Shown in pieces: positions 6,045 to 8,468 of a stretch of DNA of 8,468 nucleotides. How positions within the stretch are numbered: the stretch's first letter is position 1; each line of letters starts with the position of its first letter. Made by a program: the position numbers and the translations under genes. Below the pieces are notes generated by a model. The model saw only the letters and a list, made by a program, of their open reading frames with translations, was not told the DNA's origin and did no database searches. Origin of the DNA: an uncultured Dehalococcoidia bacterium (GTDB taxonomy: Bacteria; Chloroflexota; Dehalococcoidia; Tepidiformales; Tepidiformaceae); assembly GCA_937954195.1 (NCBI GenBank), contig CALFYR010000298.1, forward strand, positions 1 to 8,468, given 5' to 3'.

Positions 6045-7134
6045 GGCGCTCTTGGTCCTTGCGGATGGTTCGGTGTACCGCGGCGAAGCCGTCGGCGCGG
6101 AAGGCCACGCCGATGGTGAGGTGGTCTTCAACACCTCAATGACGGGCTACCAGGAGATGCTGACCGACCCGTCGTACGCGGGCCAGCTGTTGGTGCTCAC
6201 CTATCCGCTCATCGGGAACTACGGCATCGACGAAAAGGTCGAGGAATCCGCACGTATTCAGCCTTCGGGGCTCATCGTGCGGGAAGCTTCGGTCTATCCC
6301 AGCCACCTGCGTTCGCACCACACGATTCGCGAATACCTGGAGGCCAAAGGCGTCGTCGCCATTGCCGGAGTGGATACTCGCGCAATCACCCGGAACATCC
6401 GCCAGCACGGCGTCATGCCCGGCACGATTACAACCACGGAAACGGCCGAGCAGGCGCTGGCGCGGGTGCGCGCGTTGCCTGGCTACGACGACGTGAACTG
6501 GGTGGATACCGTGACGACCGAGCGGGTGTTCGACTGGTCGACACCGATTGGCGAAGGGCGGTACCGGATTGCCCTCTTGGATGGCGGCGTGAAGCGGAAC
6601 ATCATGCGCTCGCTGGAGGCGCGTGGCTGCTCAGTTCGCGTATTCCCTTCATCCGCCACGGCCGAAGAACTGCTGGACCTCCACCCGGATGGCATCGTGC
6701 TCTCACCGGGCCCGGGCGACCCCCGCCTGCTCGACTCGATGGTCGGCGAGGTTGGCCGGATGATTGGCAAGTCGCCGATCCTCGGCATCTGCCTTGGCCA
6801 CCAGGTAGCCGCCCGCGCACTTGGCGCGGCGACCTTCAAGCTGCCGTTCGGCCACCGGGGCGGGAACCACCCGGTGCAGGACGTGACCACCGGCAAAGTA
6901 ACGATCACCGCGCAGAACCACGGCTACGCGGTCGACCCGGATGGCCTGAACAGCGCCGCCTACGTCAGCCACATCAACCTGAACGACCAGACAGTCGAAG
7001 GTGTGGCGATGCGAAGCGAGCCGCTGATGACCATTCAGTATCATTCCGAGGCCTGTCCCGGGCCGCAGGACAGCGAGTACATCTTCGACCGGTTTATCGG
7101 GATGATGGCGAACGTGCGAGGAGGGGTTCGATGA
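6037..7134 (+). CDS. carA: Carbamoyl-phosphate synthase small (glutaminase) subunit
   Basis: The 365-residue subunit hydrolyses glutamine and passes ammonia to CarB. The start is TTG at 6037: GGGAGG lies six bases upstream, and the protein then begins SEALLVLADGSVYRGEAVG, as CarA proteins do; the longer reading frame from 6001 lies inside pyrC. The N-terminal CarA domain includes GEVVFNTSMTGYQEMLTDPS (27-46) and PLIGNYGID (57-65). The class I glutamine amidotransferase domain has SPGPGDP (223-229), LGICLGHQ with nucleophile Cys252, and YHSEACPGPQDS (335-346) with His336 and Glu338. The usual HPE triad segment is HSE here, but both catalytic residues remain. Carbamoyl phosphate also serves arginine synthesis, yet the location ties this copy to pyrimidines. 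The stop overlaps the acetyltransferase start by 4 bp. Confidence 0.96.
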   Translation: MSEALLVLADGSVYRGEAVGAEGHADGEVVFNTSMTGYQEMLTDPSYAGQLLVLTYPLIGNYGIDEKVEESARIQPSGLIVREASVYPSHLRSHHTIREYLEAKGVVAIAGVDTRAITRNIRQHGVMPGTITTTETAEQALARVRALPGYDDVNWVDTVTTERVFDWSTPIGEGRYRIALLDGGVKRNIMRSLEARGCSVRVFPSSATAEELLDLHPDGIVLSPGPGDPRLLDSMVGEVGRMIGKSPILGICLGHQVAARALGAATFKLPFGHRGGNHPVQDVTTGKVTITAQNHGYAVDPDGLNSAAYVSHINLNDQTVEGVAMRSEPLMTIQYHSEACPGPQDSEYIFDRFIGMMANVRGGVR

Positions 7135-7580
7135 CACGAGCAACCGAAATACGAAAAGCGACCGAAGCGGACTGCGACGGCATCGCCGCCATTCTCCGCG
7201 CCATGGGCGATGAGAATGTGGGCCTCGAAGGGCCCTGGGATGCGGCGCGCATCAGCGCCTGGATGAAGCGCGTCGGGGATGAAGGCACGCTGATCGTCGC
7301 CGCGGATGGGAGCATCCCGGTGGCGTTCGGGAGCCTGGATTTCGACACGGCGGCGCCGGGCGTCGGCCTCCTGGGAGTCTGGGTTTCACCAGACCACCGC
7401 CGGCGCGGGCTGGCGACCGACCTCGCTGAGGCAATTCTCGAGTTTGCCCGGGAGAAGGGGTACCGCCGCATTCGCGGCCGCCTGCCCGAAGGCAACGAGC
7501 CCGCGCTCAGCTTCCTCTCGTCCATCGGGGCCATGGTGCCCCTCCGCAACCCCAACATGACCTTCGAGCTGCCGCTCTAA
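7131..7580 (+). CDS. GNAT-family N-acetyltransferase
   Basis: This 149-residue protein has the GNAT fold and should transfer an acyl group from acyl-CoA to an unknown amine. IRKATEADCDGIAAIL (7-22) is the usual first strand and helix. LLGVWVSPDHRRRGLATDLAEA (80-101) is motif A, with the R-R-G-L-A-T pyrophosphate-binding turn for CoA. NEPALSFLSSIGAMV (122-136) is motif B, and a last strand ends in FELPL. The ATG at 7131 overlaps the carA stop (ATGA) with GGAGG six bases upstream, so it is translated as part of the operon. No step of pyrimidine synthesis needs an acetyltransferase, so its role is open: protein or metabolite acetylation, or a passenger gene. A TAA followed directly by an in-frame GTG links it to the next gene. 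Confidence 0.9.
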   Translation: MTRATEIRKATEADCDGIAAILRAMGDENVGLEGPWDAARISAWMKRVGDEGTLIVAADGSIPVAFGSLDFDTAAPGVGLLGVWVSPDHRRRGLATDLAEAILEFAREKGYRRIRGRLPEGNEPALSFLSSIGAMVPLRNPNMTFELPL

Positions 7581-8060
7581 GTGGAAGCATCGGCCAACGG
7601 GAGCCTGCCTTTGTCCGGCGCACGAACGATCACCCGCCGAAGGAACAACGCGCCAATCCGGCCGCGGCGACCGGCCACCGTGGTGCCGGACCTCCTGTTC
7701 GCGCTCTCTGTCGCCGCGTGGGTGATGGCGGCGATCTTTTTCGTCGCCACATTCACGGATGACTCCCTCTCCGCCGGCAACGCTGGAACCGACCTCGCAC
7801 GGCTGTTCTCCGGGGCACTGCTGGTCGCGGGACTGTGCGGCTTCTTGATCGGGATGCTGTTGCTTCGTGACGAGCGCGGGAACTCGGACCACTACGTGGT
7901 TCCCATCGCCCTTGGCGCTCTCATTGGCGTGTTCGAAGCGCTGCTGTTCCTGCGCCCGGCGCCCGGTCTGCTCTTCCTGCCCTTTTTGCTGCTCATCTTC
8001 GTCTTCCGTCCGTTCCGGCGCATGGTGACCGGGTTGTTCGGGCGCGGCGGGCGGAGGTAG
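7581..8060 (+). CDS. Four-helix membrane protein of unknown function
   Basis: I do not recognise this 159-residue protein. A basic N-terminus (ARTITRRRNN...RPRRP, 14-31) precedes four hydrophobic segments at about 37-58, 74-95, 105-124 and 128-143, and the C-terminus is again Arg-rich (RPFRRMVTGLFGRGGRR). The positive ends suggest that both termini are cytoplasmic. There is no cleavable signal peptide, no transporter motif and no enzyme motif. The start is doubtful: GTG 7581 directly follows the acetyltransferase TAA in the same frame without a clear ribosome-binding site, whereas TTG 7611 has GGGAG seven bases upstream and would give 149 residues. Actinobacterial pyr operons often contain an unrelated small membrane protein near carA. 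A role in uptake or in anchoring the pathway is speculation. Confidence 0.72.
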   Translation: MEASANGSLPLSGARTITRRRNNAPIRPRRPATVVPDLLFALSVAAWVMAAIFFVATFTDDSLSAGNAGTDLARLFSGALLVAGLCGFLIGMLLLRDERGNSDHYVVPIALGALIGVFEALLFLRPAPGLLFLPFLLLIFVFRPFRRMVTGLFGRGGRR

Positions 8061-8064
8061 CACT

Positions 8065-8154
8065 GTGACAGAGGCGATTGTTCGAAACCCGAATCCACGC
8101 CGGGAGGTCCGATTCTGGACCTTTGCCGGGACTCACCACGGAGGATCCGCGTGA
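8065..8154 (+). CDS. Possible 29-codon small ORF coupled to carB
   Basis: GTG 8065 lies seven bases after GGAGG (8053-8057, within the end of the membrane gene) and opens a 29-residue frame beginning [14 protein letters not shown]. Its TGA at 8152-8154 overlaps the carB GTG as GTGA. It fills the 90-bp gap before carB exactly. The peptide is hydrophilic, matches nothing I know, and its third-position GC (about 62%) looks lower than its neighbours, so its sequence may matter less than its translation. It may couple carB translation to the upstream genes. An open frame of this length can arise by chance; the start and stop context is the real evidence. Confidence 0.4.
   Translation: MTEAIVRNPNPRREVRFWTFAGTHHGGSA
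8105..8122 (+). other. Hairpin upstream of carB
   Basis: AGGTCC (8105-8110) and GGACCT (8117-8122) form a perfect 6-bp stem around GATTCT, extendable by two G-U pairs. It lies within the small ORF and 18 bases before the carB Shine-Dalgarno. Only two T residues follow, so it is not an intrinsic terminator, and it carries no PyrR-binding motif. It may be RNA structure shaping carB initiation, or chance. Confidence 0.3.
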
Positions 8155-8468
8155 AGCCAGCCAGCGTACTCATCATCGGCTCGGGGCCCATCGTCATCGG
8201 GCAGGCGGCGGAGTTCGACTACGCGGGCACGCAGGCCTGTAAGGCGATGCGGGAGGAGGGCGTGCGTAGCATCCTCGTGAACTCCAACCCCGCGACAATC
8301 ATGACCGACCTCGACATCGCGGACGCGGTCTACATCGAGCCGCTCACGGTGGAAGTCATCGAGAGGATTATCCAGCGGGAGAAGCCCGAGGGGTTGCTCC
8401 CGACGCTCGGCGGACAGACCGGCCTGAATATGGCCGTGGAGCTTTCGAACGCTGGAATCCTGGAGAAG
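8151..8468 (+). CDS. carB: Carbamoyl-phosphate synthase large subunit (3' partial)
   Basis: These are the first 106 codons of CarB, which makes carbamoyl phosphate from bicarbonate, two ATP and ammonia received from CarA; the full protein is normally near 1070 residues. The start is GTG 8151 with GGAGG six bases upstream (8140-8144). After a short MKPA the sequence enters the strongly conserved N-terminal pre-ATP-grasp domain: [20 protein letters not shown] at 5-24, [13 protein letters not shown] (25-37), [13 protein letters not shown] (41-53), YIEPL (61-65) and [13 protein letters not shown] (83-95). The frame is open to the window end. The leading peptide is shorter than the usual MPKR...DI type. 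Assignment is certain; the gene continues beyond 8468. Confidence 0.95.
   Translation, partial: MKPASVLIIGSGPIVIGQAAEFDYAGTQACKAMREEGVRSILVNSNPATIMTDLDIADAVYIEPLTVEVIERIIQREKPEGLLPTLGGQTGLNMAVELSNAGILEK

Noticed and set aside
7386..8063. A 225-codon minus-strand frame over the acetyltransferase and membrane genes
   Set aside because: It is rich in Glu/Gln/Arg, the expected reverse image of codons for hydrophobic helices; it lacks domain features, and the overlapping plus-strand genes are coherent.
8075..8100. tRNA-like TpsiC-arm string (GTTCGAAACCCGAATCC)
   Set aside because: No acceptor stem, D-arm or anticodon arm can be built around it; the upstream DNA codes for the membrane protein.
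8061..8150. Second PyrR-binding site before carB
   Set aside because: The conserved GUGAGGC...AAGG pattern is absent; only an unrelated hairpin is present.
1..8468. CRISPR array, insertion sequence, phage or toxin-antitoxin module
   Set aside because: No spaced direct repeats, transposase, integrase or toxin-like gene is visible; the window looks like ordinary chromosome with core metabolism.

Overview
The window comes from a GC-rich bacterial chromosome. Five of its genes appear to start at GTG or TTG, genes are tightly packed with stop/start overlaps, and Shine-Dalgarno sequences are strong. A PyrR-controlled pyrR-pyrB-pyrC-carA-carB cluster, a long two-domain dCTP deaminase and a DR2398/MSMEG_1061-type flavoprotein together would fit Chloroflexota or Deinococcota best, with Actinomycetota also possible. 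This placement is an inference from gene content only. No mobile element, CRISPR array, rRNA or tRNA is visible.

Left part (1-2966). A 5'-truncated dCTP deaminase gene (+) ends at 1094. It converges on a leftward group of three genes: a TetR-family regulator (2966-2361), a small membrane-anchored J-domain-like protein lacking the HPD motif (2300-1899), and an FMN-binding PPOX-type flavoprotein (1782-1153). A 12-bp-stem hairpin inside a REP-like consensus separates the convergent genes. A 20-bp palindrome lies directly behind the J-like gene.

Centre (2967-3195). This 225-bp divergent control region carries a leftward tetR promoter, a rightward pyr promoter and a compact PyrR-type leader. The leader holds a PyrR-binding motif, a Shine-Dalgarno that overlaps it, a 20-codon leader ORF, and a terminator hairpin with a T5 run whose 3' arm is also the pyrR ribosome-binding site. 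The leader ORF runs through the terminator and stops in an ATGA overlap with the pyrR start.

Right part (3192-8468). Here lies the pyrimidine operon: pyrR (uracil-sensing regulator), pyrB (aspartate carbamoyltransferase), pyrC (dihydroorotase), carA (small subunit of carbamoyl-phosphate synthetase), a GNAT acetyltransferase, a four-helix membrane protein, a possible 29-codon ORF, and the first 106 codons of carB. Neighbours from pyrR through the acetyltransferase overlap by 4-8 bp. Together CarAB, PyrB and PyrC perform the first three steps of UMP synthesis; the remaining pyr genes are not in the window. The most interesting points are the coupled leader ORF/attenuator before pyrR, the similarly coupled small ORF before carB, and the unexplained acetyltransferase and membrane genes between carA and carB.
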